This document shows positions 1-6,247 of a stretch of 6,253 nt of DNA, one piece after another (the first letter of the stretch is position 1; every line of letters begins with the position of its first letter). The position numbers and the translations under genes were made by a program. Under the pieces are notes generated by a model. It made no database searches, was not told the DNA's origin, and saw only the letters and a program-made list of their open reading frames with translations. The DNA is from Clostridia bacterium. Its GTDB lineage: Bacteria; Bacillota; Clostridia; UBA1381. The DNA lies in NCBI GenBank assembly GCA_017521775.1, contig JAFXBO010000240.1:1-6253 (forward strand), in the 5' to 3' direction.

Positions 1-1
1 T

Positions 2-703
2 GATTTTAAAGAGGCAAATCGAGTCTTGACAATTTTTACAAAAGAGTTTGGGATAATAAATGCCGTTGCATATGGTGCAAAAAGTATAAGGAATAAGAAC
101 AGTGCATCAACACAGGTGATGACATATGCAGATTTTATTCTTTTAAAAACAAATAAAGATATGATGAGCATTCAGAGTGCAGAAATAATTGACAGCTTTT
201 TTGGAGTTAAGGAGGATATAGTAAAATTATCTTTATGTGTGTATTTTGCAGACCTTATATATTCTCTGTTGAATACAAATGCTCCTGATGAAGATATGTT
301 ATCACTTATACTAAATTCGGTTTATGCTCTTTCATATAAAGATTATAGCTTGGAAAAGATTAAGACGGTTTTTGAATTGAGGGCAATGGCGCATGGTGGA
401 TATATGCCTAATATTTCCTGTTGCGTCAATTGTGGGAATGTTGATGATATATCACATTTTAATTCAAAAAACGGCGGGATTATGTGCAAAAGCTGTGCCA
501 AGATTGGAAGTATTCCCATTGATGCCGAAATATATCACACACTTTCATATATATTGACTGCCGATGCAAAGAAAATGCTTTCATTTAATGCATCAGATGA
601 GGTTATTAAAAAGCTATGCGAAATTTCAGAAGAATATGTTTTGACACATTGTGATAAAAAATTTAAATCTTTAGAATATTACAAACAAATAAATATAAAT
701 TAA
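2..703 (+). CDS. recO: DNA repair protein RecO, 5'-truncated by window edge
   Basis: RecO acts in the RecFOR pathway, where it helps load RecA onto SSB-coated single-stranded DNA and anneals strands during gap and break repair in the cytoplasm. The frame is open to the window edge and reads DFKEANRVLTIFTKEFG, the usual start region of the N-terminal OB fold, so the TTG at 26 is internal and the true start lies outside, probably only a dozen or so codons upstream. 233 residues are visible; RecO is normally about 240-250. The helical C-terminal domain carries the Firmicutes four-cysteine zinc finger: CVNC (codons from 422) and CKSC about 18 residues later, after the typical segment MAHGGYMPNISCC. 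It ends 17 bases before the dCMP deaminase gene, so the two are probably co-transcribed. No frameshift is seen. The assignment rests on recognising the N-terminal pattern and the zinc finger together. Confidence 0.93.
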   Translation, partial: DFKEANRVLTIFTKEFGIINAVAYGAKSIRNKNSASTQVMTYADFILLKTNKDMMSIQSAEIIDSFFGVKEDIVKLSLCVYFADLIYSLLNTNAPDEDMLSLILNSVYALSYKDYSLEKIKTVFELRAMAHGGYMPNISCCVNCGNVDDISHFNSKNGGIMCKSCAKIGSIPIDAEIYHTLSYILTADAKKMLSFNASDEVIKKLCEISEEYVLTHCDKKFKSLEYYKQININ

Positions 704-720
704 CAAAGGAGTGTTTTTTA

Positions 721-1209
721 GTGGACAGAAGAGATAAACAAAACTATTATCTTGATATTGCCCAGACTGTTGCTGAGAGAGGAACTTGTATCAGAAGAAA
801 CTACGGAGCAATCATAGTACATAACGATGAGATTATATCAACAGGATATGTTGGTGCGCCGAGAGGCAGAAAAAACTGCAGTGATTTGGGTTATTGCATA
901 AGACAAGAGTTAAATATTCCCCGTGGTGAAAGATACGAAATGTGCAGAAGTGTTCACGCAGAAGCAAATGCAATCATATCTGCATCAAGACGCGATATGA
1001 TTGGTGCAACTTTATATCTTGTCGGTCTTGAAGCAGAAACAGGGGAGATAGTTGCAAACAGCTGTTGCTGCTCTATGTGCAAGAGAATGGTTATAAATTC
1101 AGGAATTAAAGAGGTTGTTATAAGAGATACTCTTGACGAATACAGAATAATTGATGTGTCTGAATGGATAGACAATGACGAAAGTCTTGAAGGCAAAATG
1201 GGATATTAA
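721..1209 (+). CDS. dCMP deaminase family protein (zinc-dependent nucleotide deaminase)
   Basis: Probably converts dCMP to dUMP, feeding thymidylate synthesis; a cytosolic zinc hydrolase of the cytidine/deoxycytidylate deaminase fold (162 residues). The active-site signature HAEANAI is at residues 79-85 (His79 as zinc ligand, Glu81 as proton shuttle), and the second ligand pair is C117-S-M-C120 followed by KRMVINSGI. The family normally has Pro-Cys-x-x-Cys here; this protein has Cys116 instead of the proline, within the run CCCSMC. Extra cysteines at 23, 53, 59 and 75 could hold the second, structural zinc known in some dCMP deaminases, which is inference. The GTG start is set by AAAGGAG at 705-711, nine bases upstream. 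It follows recO closely and its stop overlaps that of the convergent AraC-family gene. Substrate (dCMP versus another cytosine or guanine compound) is inferred from family resemblance only. Confidence 0.85.
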   Translation: MDRRDKQNYYLDIAQTVAERGTCIRRNYGAIIVHNDEIISTGYVGAPRGRKNCSDLGYCIRQELNIPRGERYEMCRSVHAEANAIISASRRDMIGATLYLVGLEAETGEIVANSCCCSMCKRMVINSGIKEVVIRDTLDEYRIIDVSEWIDNDESLEGKMGY

Positions 1210-2021
1210 TCTTGTGAATTTTGTCTTAGTTTTCTGTATTTAACAGGAGATGTTCCTATTGCTTTTTTAAATGATGTTGAGAAATAATTACTGTCATTGA
1301 AACCGCATTGTTCTGCGATTTTTGTAATGGGCAGGGTGGTTTCTGACAGTAATTTTTGCGCGTGGAGAATACGAACATATTTAATATATTCGTTCAAACC
1401 TGTTTTAACTGTCTTTTTGAATTTTCTTGAAAGATGAGCTTCGCTTATCGAGAACTTATCGCTAAGCGATTTTAAAGTGATGTTTTCTGTTATATTATTT
1501 GATATATATTCCGAAATGTTATAAATAAATCTGTCTGATTCGTTAAGGGGTTTTAATTTATCAGTTTTAAATCTGCATAACAATATTAAAAGCTCTTTTA
1601 TATAAATTTCTATTATAGCATCCTTGTGGGGCTTGTCTTTTAAATGTTCATTCTTAATTTTATCTAAAATTTCTCTGATTACGATAATGTTATTATTCGG
1701 TATACATATCAGCTTTGAACTCGAAAGAATTTCTAAAACATCATTCATTGATTCATCAAAAATATTGTCTTCAAAAGCAAGAAGAATTCTTTCATTGTGT
1801 AAACAATCCTCGCTGTCGGTTTTGTGATAAACTCCTTTTGGAATAAATATAAAATCACCATTATGAAGATAAAAGATTTCGTCCTCAACAAAGAACTTTG
1901 TTTCCCCGTCTACAAGGAAATAAAGCTCATAATCATCGTGATAATGAATTGGTGTGAATTTTCTTCTCTTTGTTATGAGGTCGTGTGAAAATCTGTCATT
2001 ACGATATGTTATATAATTCAA
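1206..2021 (-). CDS. AraC-family transcriptional regulator with N-terminal cupin, likely uronate-responsive
   Basis: A cytoplasmic DNA-binding regulator, probably controlling the divergent uxaBAC genes and itself. The N-terminal half is an AraC-type cupin: a histidine-rich strand HYHDDYELYFLVDG near residues 26-39, then GDFIFIPKGVYHKT, the usual sugar-sensing beta-barrel. The last ~100 residues hold the two AraC helix-turn-helix units, the first around LKSLSDKFSISEAHLSRKFK and the second around ITKIAEQCGFNDSNYFSTSF, ending in the typical GTSPVKYRK. The longest open frame begins at GTG 2060 (284 residues), but that codon has no ribosome site and lies upstream of the best -10 box. TTG at 2021 has GGAGGA seven bases upstream and gives 271 residues, so it is preferred. 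The 3' end overlaps the convergent deaminase gene by four bases. Family assignment is secure; the ligand and target are inferred from position only. Confidence 0.9.
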   Translation of the reverse strand: MNYITYRNDRFSHDLITKRRKFTPIHYHDDYELYFLVDGETKFFVEDEIFYLHNGDFIFIPKGVYHKTDSEDCLHNERILLAFEDNIFDESMNDVLEILSSSKLICIPNNNIIVIREILDKIKNEHLKDKPHKDAIIEIYIKELLILLCRFKTDKLKPLNESDRFIYNISEYISNNITENITLKSLSDKFSISEAHLSRKFKKTVKTGLNEYIKYVRILHAQKLLSETTLPITKIAEQCGFNDSNYFSTSFKKAIGTSPVKYRKLRQNSQD

Positions 2022-2028
2022 CTTGATA

Positions 2029-2034
2029 TCCTCC
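2029..2034 (-). promoter_or_regulatory. Ribosome binding site that sets the TTG start of the AraC-family gene
   Basis: On the minus strand GGAGGA occupies 2034-2029, followed by a seven-base spacer and TTG at 2021-2019. This is a near-ideal Shine-Dalgarno, whereas the alternative GTG at 2060 has nothing comparable upstream. The site falls within codons 9-11 of the longer open frame, which argues that this stretch is leader rather than coding sequence. Confidence 0.7.
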
Positions 2035-2050
2035 GTTGTAATTTTTTTAT

Positions 2051-2079
2051 ATTGTATCACATTTGTTATACAAATGCAA
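2051..2079 (-). promoter_or_regulatory. Putative extended -10 promoter of the AraC-family gene
   Basis: Read on the minus strand, TGATACAAT (2059-2051) is an extended -10 element (TG, one base, then TACAAT, one mismatch to TATAAT). A weak -35 match, TTGCAT, sits at 2079-2074 with a 17-base spacer. Transcription would start near 2044 and give a leader of about 23 bases containing the GGAGGA site. The upstream GTG at 2060 would not be in this transcript. Prediction by eye only. Confidence 0.5.
2060..2076. repeat. Perfect palindrome in the divergent control region, candidate operator
   Basis: CATTTGT-TAT-ACAAATG is a perfect inverted repeat with seven-base arms and a three-base centre. It lies inside the spacer between the -35 and -10 elements proposed for the regulator gene, where a bound protein would block RNA polymerase. 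It could be an autoregulatory operator or a site for another dimeric repressor (for example a LacI or GntR type encoded elsewhere). AraC-family proteins more often bind direct repeats, so the partner is uncertain. Confidence 0.45.
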
Positions 2080-2101
2080 TCAAAAAATTAAAGTTTTTAT
2101 C

Positions 2102-2119
2102 CAAAATAGTCAAAATATT
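2102..2119. repeat. Tandem 9-base direct repeat, candidate activator half-sites
   Basis: CAAAATAGT (2102-2110) is followed immediately by CAAAATATT (2111-2119), two nine-base units differing at one position. They lie about 25-55 bases upstream of the two TATAAT boxes facing uxaB. AraC-family regulators commonly use direct-repeat half-sites just upstream of the -35 region, so this is a plausible activator site, but such repeats also arise by chance in AT-rich DNA. Confidence 0.3.
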
Positions 2120-2134
2120 AGAGGAAACCATAAA

Positions 2135-2153
2135 ACTATTGATGTATAATAGT
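2135..2153. repeat. Short inverted repeat spanning the first uxa -10 box
   Basis: ACTATT (2135-2140) and AATAGT (2148-2153) form six-base inverted arms around a seven-base centre that contains the start of the first TATAAT. A further AATAGT occurs at 2105-2110. The element may be a regulatory site or an effect of base composition; the sequence alone does not decide. Confidence 0.25.
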
Positions 2154-2163
2154 GGTGTATAAT
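2145..2163 (+). promoter_or_regulatory. Tandem -10 boxes of the putative uxaBAC promoter
   Basis: Two perfect TATAAT hexamers occur at 2145-2150 and 2158-2163, each directly preceded by TG. At a 17-base spacing the -35 positions read AGGAAA (2122-2127) and ACTATT (2135-2140), both poor matches to TTGACA. A strong -10 without a -35 fits a promoter that needs an activator, consistent with the divergent AraC-family gene. The downstream box would start transcription near 2170, about 25 bases before the uxaB ATG. It also forms an inverted repeat with ATTATA at 2168-2173. Confidence 0.55.
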
Positions 2164-2182
2164 AAAGATTATATTAAGATAC

Positions 2183-2186
2183 GGAG
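2183..2186 (+). promoter_or_regulatory. Ribosome binding site that sets the ATG start of uxaB
   Basis: GGAG at 2183-2186 is eight bases from ATG 2195. The longer frame would begin at GTG 2186, but the first base of that codon is the last base of this Shine-Dalgarno, so ribosomes positioned by it would use 2195. Confidence 0.65.
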
Positions 2187-2194
2187 TGATAGAA

Positions 2195-3490
2195 ATGTTT
2201 GAAAAATCTGCACGATGTGAAAGGGTTATTCAATTTGGAGAAGGTGGATTTCTTCGCGGATTTGTTGATTGGATAATTCAGATAACTAATGAAACAACAG
2301 ATTTTGATGCAAGCGTTGTTGTGGTTCAGCCTATTGAAAATGGTATGTGCGATACATTGGAGAAACAAAACTGTGTTTACACTCATATAATGAGAGGACT
2401 GAAAAATGGCGTTCCGACAGTTGATAAAAAGGTTATTGATTGTATATCAAGAACTGTTAAGCCATATGATGATTTCAATGCCTATTTAAACCTCGCAGAA
2501 AATTCTGATTTCAGATTTGTTGTTTCAAATACGACAGAATCAGGTATTGTATATAATGAAAATGATAAAATTGAGAATGCGCCAAATGTGTCATTCCCTG
2601 CAAAGGTTACTCTTTTGTTGAAGAAAAGATTTGAGCTTGGTTTGGGTGGTTTCATTTTCTTGCCGTGTGAATTAATTGATAAAAATGGAGAAAATCTTAA
2701 GAAGTGTATATTAAAGTATTCTGACCTTTGGAACTTGGGAAATGATTTTAGGGCGTGGGTTGAAAACGAAAACATTTTCTATAATACTCTTGTTGACAGA
2801 ATTGTTACAGGGTATCCAAGAGATGAAAAAATTGATTTGGGATATGAGGACAATATGGTTAACACAAGTGAACTGTTCCATTTGTGGGTTATCGAAGGAC
2901 CAAAGTCAATTGTTAATGAATTTCCATTTGATAAGACAGGCTTAAATATAATTGTGACAGACAATCTGGAAAGATACAGAACAAGAAAAGTAAGAATTCT
3001 AAACGGTGCACATACATCAATGATTCCATATGCACTTTTAGAGGGTGTTGAAACAGTTGGGGACTGTATGGAAAATGAAAAGTTAAGTTCATTTGTTAAA
3101 AAATGCGTTTATGATGAGATTATTCCGACTCTTGACTTACCTAGTGAAGAATTATTGGATTACGCAGATAATGTTTTTGAAAGATTTAGAAACCCATACA
3201 TAAAGCACCTTTGTTCATCTATTGCTCTGAATTCTGTCAGCAAATTCAAGGTAAGAGTTTTGCCATCACTTTTGGAATATATAAAGAGAACTAACCAAAT
3301 GCCTGACAATTTGTTATATTCATTTGCAAAGCTTATTGAGTTTTATAAAACTGATATGACAAATGATGCTAAGGATGTAACAGAGTTTATGAAAAAATCG
3401 GATGTTAGGGAAATTCTTGCAAACAAGAGCCTTTGGGATGAAGACTTAAGCTTTCTTGCAGATGAGATTGTTGGGAGAATGGGAAAATGA
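2195..3490 (+). CDS. uxaB: Tagaturonate reductase (altronate oxidoreductase), UxaB
   Basis: Reduces D-tagaturonate to D-altronate with NADH, the second step of galacturonate breakdown. It belongs to the polyol-specific long-chain (mannitol) dehydrogenase family. Near the N-terminus (residues 11-23) VIQFGEGGFLRGF is the nucleotide-binding loop in the form typical of UxaB rather than UxuB, followed by VDWI. The C-terminal catalytic domain has the family signature Lys-x4-Asn-x2-His as KVRILNGAH (Lys265, Asn270, His273), with Lys as the expected catalytic base. The protein has 431 residues against 483 in E. coli UxaB; both domains and all motifs are present, so it looks like a compact form, not a fragment. 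ATG 2195 is chosen over GTG 2186 because of GGAG placement. The gene overlaps uxaA by four bases (ATGA), indicating translational coupling. Fructuronate reductase is the alternative, disfavoured by the motif form and by the neighbouring altronate dehydratase. Confidence 0.92.
   Translation: MFEKSARCERVIQFGEGGFLRGFVDWIIQITNETTDFDASVVVVQPIENGMCDTLEKQNCVYTHIMRGLKNGVPTVDKKVIDCISRTVKPYDDFNAYLNLAENSDFRFVVSNTTESGIVYNENDKIENAPNVSFPAKVTLLLKKRFELGLGGFIFLPCELIDKNGENLKKCILKYSDLWNLGNDFRAWVENENIFYNTLVDRIVTGYPRDEKIDLGYEDNMVNTSELFHLWVIEGPKSIVNEFPFDKTGLNIIVTDNLERYRTRKVRILNGAHTSMIPYALLEGVETVGDCMENEKLSSFVKKCVYDEIIPTLDLPSEELLDYADNVFERFRNPYIKHLCSSIALNSVSKFKVRVLPSLLEYIKRTNQMPDNLLYSFAKLIEFYKTDMTNDAKDVTEFMKKSDVREILANKSLWDEDLSFLADEIVGRMGK
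2760..2775 (+). promoter_or_regulatory. Possible intragenic CcpA cre site in uxaB
   Basis: TTGAAAACGAAAACAT fits, at every position, the Bacillus-type cre consensus as I recall it (WTGNAARCGNWWWCAW). It lies about 565 bases into uxaB, where bound CcpA could act as a roadblock to transcription, as known for some catabolic operons of Firmicutes. The consensus is degenerate and this stretch encodes ordinary residues, so a chance match is possible. Confidence 0.35.
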
Positions 3491-4866
3491 TTATAAATAA
3501 GCTTGATAATGTTGAGATTAATCTCGAAGACGGTCATAAATATGCATTAAGGGACATAAAAAAAGGTGAGAATATTATTAAATATGCAAACCCAATCGGT
3601 CACGCTTTATGCGATATAAAAAAAGGTGAACATATTCACTCTCACAACATGAAAACCAACTTAAAGGGAAATATCGAATATGAATATAATCCTGTCTTTA
3701 CACCAAAAGAGAAAAAGGAAAATTCAAAAACATTTATGGGATATCTTCGTGAAAATGGCGATGTAGGAATCAGAAATGATATCTGGATTATAAACACCGT
3801 CGGATGCGTTAATAAAGTTTCTAAAAAATTGGCAGAACTGACAGGCGCACTTAATTTTGAACATCCTTTCGGTTGCTCGCAGTTGGGAGGAGACCATAAA
3901 ACAACTCAGCTTATATTAAGAGGCCTTATAAATCACCCTAATGCAGGTGGAGTTCTGGTTTTAGGACTTGGTTGTGAAAACAACAATATTGATGAGTTCA
4001 AAAAGGTTCTGAGAGAATACAATGAGAAAAGGGTTAAGTTTTTGAATTGCCAGGACTTCGATGATGAAATAGAAGAGGGAGTAAGACTTATTAATGAACT
4101 AAAGGAATACGCAAATTCATTTAAAAGAACTCCTCAACCAATTTCAAAGCTTAAACTTGGATTAAAGTGTGGTGGCAGTGATGGATACAGTGGAATAACT
4201 GCAAATCCGTTAGTTGGCTCACTTTCTGACAGAATTATATCTGAGGGTGGGAGCTGTGCTTTGACTGAGGTTCCTGAAATGTTTGGCGCAGAGCATTTAT
4301 TGATGCAAAGATGCAAAACTAAAGAAATTTTTGATAAGACAGTTAAACTTATAAATGATTTTAAAGACTATTTCACACGATATAATCAGGTGATTTATGA
4401 AAATCCATCGCCTGGAAACAAGAAGGGAGGAATAACAACATTAGAAGAAAAATCACTTGGTTGTGTGCAAAAGGGTGGTTTGAGCGAGGTTGTTGATGTA
4501 CTTGATTATGGCGACACAATAACCAAAAACGGACTTTCACTTTTAAATGGTCCGGGAAATGATATAGTTGCAATTACAAATCTTACTGCTGCGGGAGTAC
4601 ATATGATATTGTTCACAACAGGCAGAGGAACTCCTGTCGGAGGTCCTGTTCCAACAATAAAGATTGCCACAAATCATTCTTTGGCAGAGAGAAAAAAGAA
4701 CTGGATTGATTTTGATGCATCACCTCTTTTGGAGGGTGTGTCAATGGAAAATCTAACAGATGATTTGTTGGATTATGTTTGCAAGGTTGCTTCGGGTGAA
4801 GCTACAAAAAACGAAGAAAACGATTACAGAGAAATATCCATTTTCAAAGATGGAGTAGTGTTATAA
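3487..4866 (+). CDS. uxaA: Altronate dehydratase, UxaA
   Basis: Dehydrates D-altronate to 2-keto-3-deoxy-D-gluconate, the third step of galacturonate catabolism; the E. coli enzyme is iron(II)-dependent. Residues 1-60 form the SAF domain (HKYALRDIKKGE, then PIGHALCDIKKGEHIHSHN), in E. coli the N-terminal part of the same polypeptide. After a linker, the galactarate/altronate dehydratase domain begins with GYLRENGDVGIRN (85-97) and continues through GCSQLGGDHKTT (129-140), KCGGSDGYSGITANP (227-241), TEVPEMFGAEHLL (260-272) and FTTGRGTPVGGP (376-387), all family hallmarks. Length is 459 residues against 495 in E. coli. The ATG overlaps the uxaB stop as ATGA, with GGGAG at 3473-3477 as ribosome site. 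Galactarate dehydratase (GarD) shares the architecture, but the company of uxaB and uxaC supports altronate as substrate. Confidence 0.94.
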   Translation: MIINKLDNVEINLEDGHKYALRDIKKGENIIKYANPIGHALCDIKKGEHIHSHNMKTNLKGNIEYEYNPVFTPKEKKENSKTFMGYLRENGDVGIRNDIWIINTVGCVNKVSKKLAELTGALNFEHPFGCSQLGGDHKTTQLILRGLINHPNAGGVLVLGLGCENNNIDEFKKVLREYNEKRVKFLNCQDFDDEIEEGVRLINELKEYANSFKRTPQPISKLKLGLKCGGSDGYSGITANPLVGSLSDRIISEGGSCALTEVPEMFGAEHLLMQRCKTKEIFDKTVKLINDFKDYFTRYNQVIYENPSPGNKKGGITTLEEKSLGCVQKGGLSEVVDVLDYGDTITKNGLSLLNGPGNDIVAITNLTAAGVHMILFTTGRGTPVGGPVPTIKIATNHSLAERKKNWIDFDASPLLEGVSMENLTDDLLDYVCKVASGEATKNEENDYREISIFKDGVVL

Positions 4867-4879
4867 GGAGGAATATGTT

Positions 4880-6247
4880 ATGGGGATAATTAATGATAAG
4901 TTTATGTTTACCAATAAGCTTGGTAAGAAGTTATATTTTGAATTTGCAAAGGATTTACCAATTATTGATTATCATTGTCATCTTTCTGCTGAGATGATTG
5001 CTGATGATTATATGTTTGAGGATGCATATGATTTGTTCCTTGGAGGTGACCACTATAAGTGGCGTCAGATGAGAAGTCTGGGCGTAGATGAGGAAATGAT
5101 AACAGGAAATGGGGACAGATATGAAAAATGGTTGAAGTTCGCGGGTATTATGCCATATCTTATCGGAAATCCAATCTATCATTGGACAGCATTGGAACTC
5201 AAGAGATATTTTGATATTGATGAGCCTTTGAATGAAAAAACTGCAAAGAAGATTTGGGATATATGTAACGAGAAATTAAAGCAAAAGGAATTTTCGGCAA
5301 AAAATCTTATATTAAGATCAAATGTTGAGGCTGTTTGCACAACAAATGACCCTGCTGAAGATCTAGCCGCCCATCAAAAAATAAAAGCAGATGGATTTGA
5401 TACAAGAGTTTTGCCAACCTTTAGACCTGATAAGCTGGTTAGCATCGAAAAAGAACCTTTTGTTGATTATATAAAATCAAATGGATTAAATACATATGAA
5501 GAGGTTGTTAACTGGTTAAAGTCAAGAATTGCATATTTCCATGAAAACGGATGCCGATTGTCAGACCATGGACTTGACTATGTTCCTTTTGGAATCGGAA
5601 ATGCTGAGGAAGTATTTAATAAGAAAATGCAGGGACAGGAAATCTCTAAAGAGGAAGTTGATATTTTTAAGACTGCAATTATTAGGGTATGTGCAGAAGA
5701 ATATACTAAGTTAGGATGGGCAATGCAACTACATATGAGTGCGCTTAGAAACAACAATTCAAAAATGATGGAGAAATTAGGTCCTGACACAGGTTTTGAT
5801 TCAATAAGTGATGTGTGTATTGCAGAAAATCTATCAAAACTTATGGATACTTTAAACAAAGAGGATAACTTGCCTAAAACAATTCTTTACAATTTAAATC
5901 CAAAAGATAATTTTGTTCTTGGAGCAATTATGGGCTGTTTCCAGGAAGGACCAACAAAGGGTAAAATTCAGTTTGGCTCAGGTTGGTGGTTCTTGGACAA
6001 CAGAGATGGTATGGAGGCTCAGTTAAGAGCGCTTGGAAATCTTGGTGCTTTGGGAACATTTGTTGGTATGCTTACAGATTCAAGAAGTTTTGTTTCATAC
6101 CCAAGACACGAGTATTTCAGAAGAATACTGTGTAACTTAATCGGACAGATGGTTGAAAATGGGGAATATCCTGACGATAAGGAATACCTTGGCTTGATTA
6201 TCAAAGGTATTTGCTATAATAATGCAAAAGAATATTTCAATTTCTAA
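4880..6247 (+). CDS. uxaC: Glucuronate/galacturonate isomerase, UxaC
   Basis: Interconverts D-galacturonate and D-tagaturonate (and D-glucuronate and D-fructuronate), the entry step for the two enzymes encoded upstream. It is a TIM-barrel member of the amidohydrolase superfamily. The first-strand metal motif is His32-Cys-His34 in IIDYHCHLS. Other family blocks are VEAVCTTNDP (149-158), LPTFRPDK (178-185), FGSGWWFLDNRDGMEAQ, and the strongly conserved C-terminal block GMLTDSRSFVSYPRHEYFRR around 396-415. The 455 residues are close to the usual ~470 and the protein looks complete. A strong AAGGAGG (4865-4871) overlaps the uxaA stop and lies eight bases from ATG 4880, so it is the third gene of the same unit. 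Only six bases follow its stop, so the operon's end and any further genes are not visible. With no uxuA/uxuB here, galacturonate is the more likely physiological substrate. Confidence 0.96.
   Translation: MGIINDKFMFTNKLGKKLYFEFAKDLPIIDYHCHLSAEMIADDYMFEDAYDLFLGGDHYKWRQMRSLGVDEEMITGNGDRYEKWLKFAGIMPYLIGNPIYHWTALELKRYFDIDEPLNEKTAKKIWDICNEKLKQKEFSAKNLILRSNVEAVCTTNDPAEDLAAHQKIKADGFDTRVLPTFRPDKLVSIEKEPFVDYIKSNGLNTYEEVVNWLKSRIAYFHENGCRLSDHGLDYVPFGIGNAEEVFNKKMQGQEISKEEVDIFKTAIIRVCAEEYTKLGWAMQLHMSALRNNNSKMMEKLGPDTGFDSISDVCIAENLSKLMDTLNKEDNLPKTILYNLNPKDNFVLGAIMGCFQEGPTKGKIQFGSGWWFLDNRDGMEAQLRALGNLGALGTFVGMLTDSRSFVSYPRHEYFRRILCNLIGQMVENGEYPDDKEYLGLIIKGICYNNAKEYFNF

Noticed and set aside
26..703. TTG at 26 as the start of recO
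   Set aside because: The frame is open upstream to base 2, and the eight extra residues (DFKEANRV) match the normal RecO N-terminal region, so the start is outside the window.
954..1196. Minus-strand open frame of 80 codons opposite the deaminase gene, and similar antisense frames opposite uxaB, uxaA and uxaC
   Set aside because: They lie wholly within well-supported genes, lack ribosome sites and recognisable domains, and look like shadows of the coding strand.
1245..1268. AGGA/TCCT hairpin followed by TTTTTT on the plus strand as a terminator for the deaminase gene
   Set aside because: The stem is only four base pairs, five bases separate it from the T run, and it lies within the coding sequence of the regulator's last codons. 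It is too weak to call.
2174..2386. Minus-strand 70-codon frame overlapping the uxa control region and the uxaB start
   Set aside because: It overlaps the conserved UxaB N-terminus and has no recognisable motifs. Both neighbouring genes explain this DNA.
3553..3636. Repeated DIKKGE coding segments with A7 runs in uxaA
   Set aside because: Two similar strands of this type are a normal property of the SAF domain in UxaA. The A runs keep the reading frame and there is no sign of programmed frameshifting.
4814..4829. A second cre-like sequence near the end of uxaA
   Set aside because: It has two mismatches to the consensus, including the conserved T near the left end; not distinguishable from chance.
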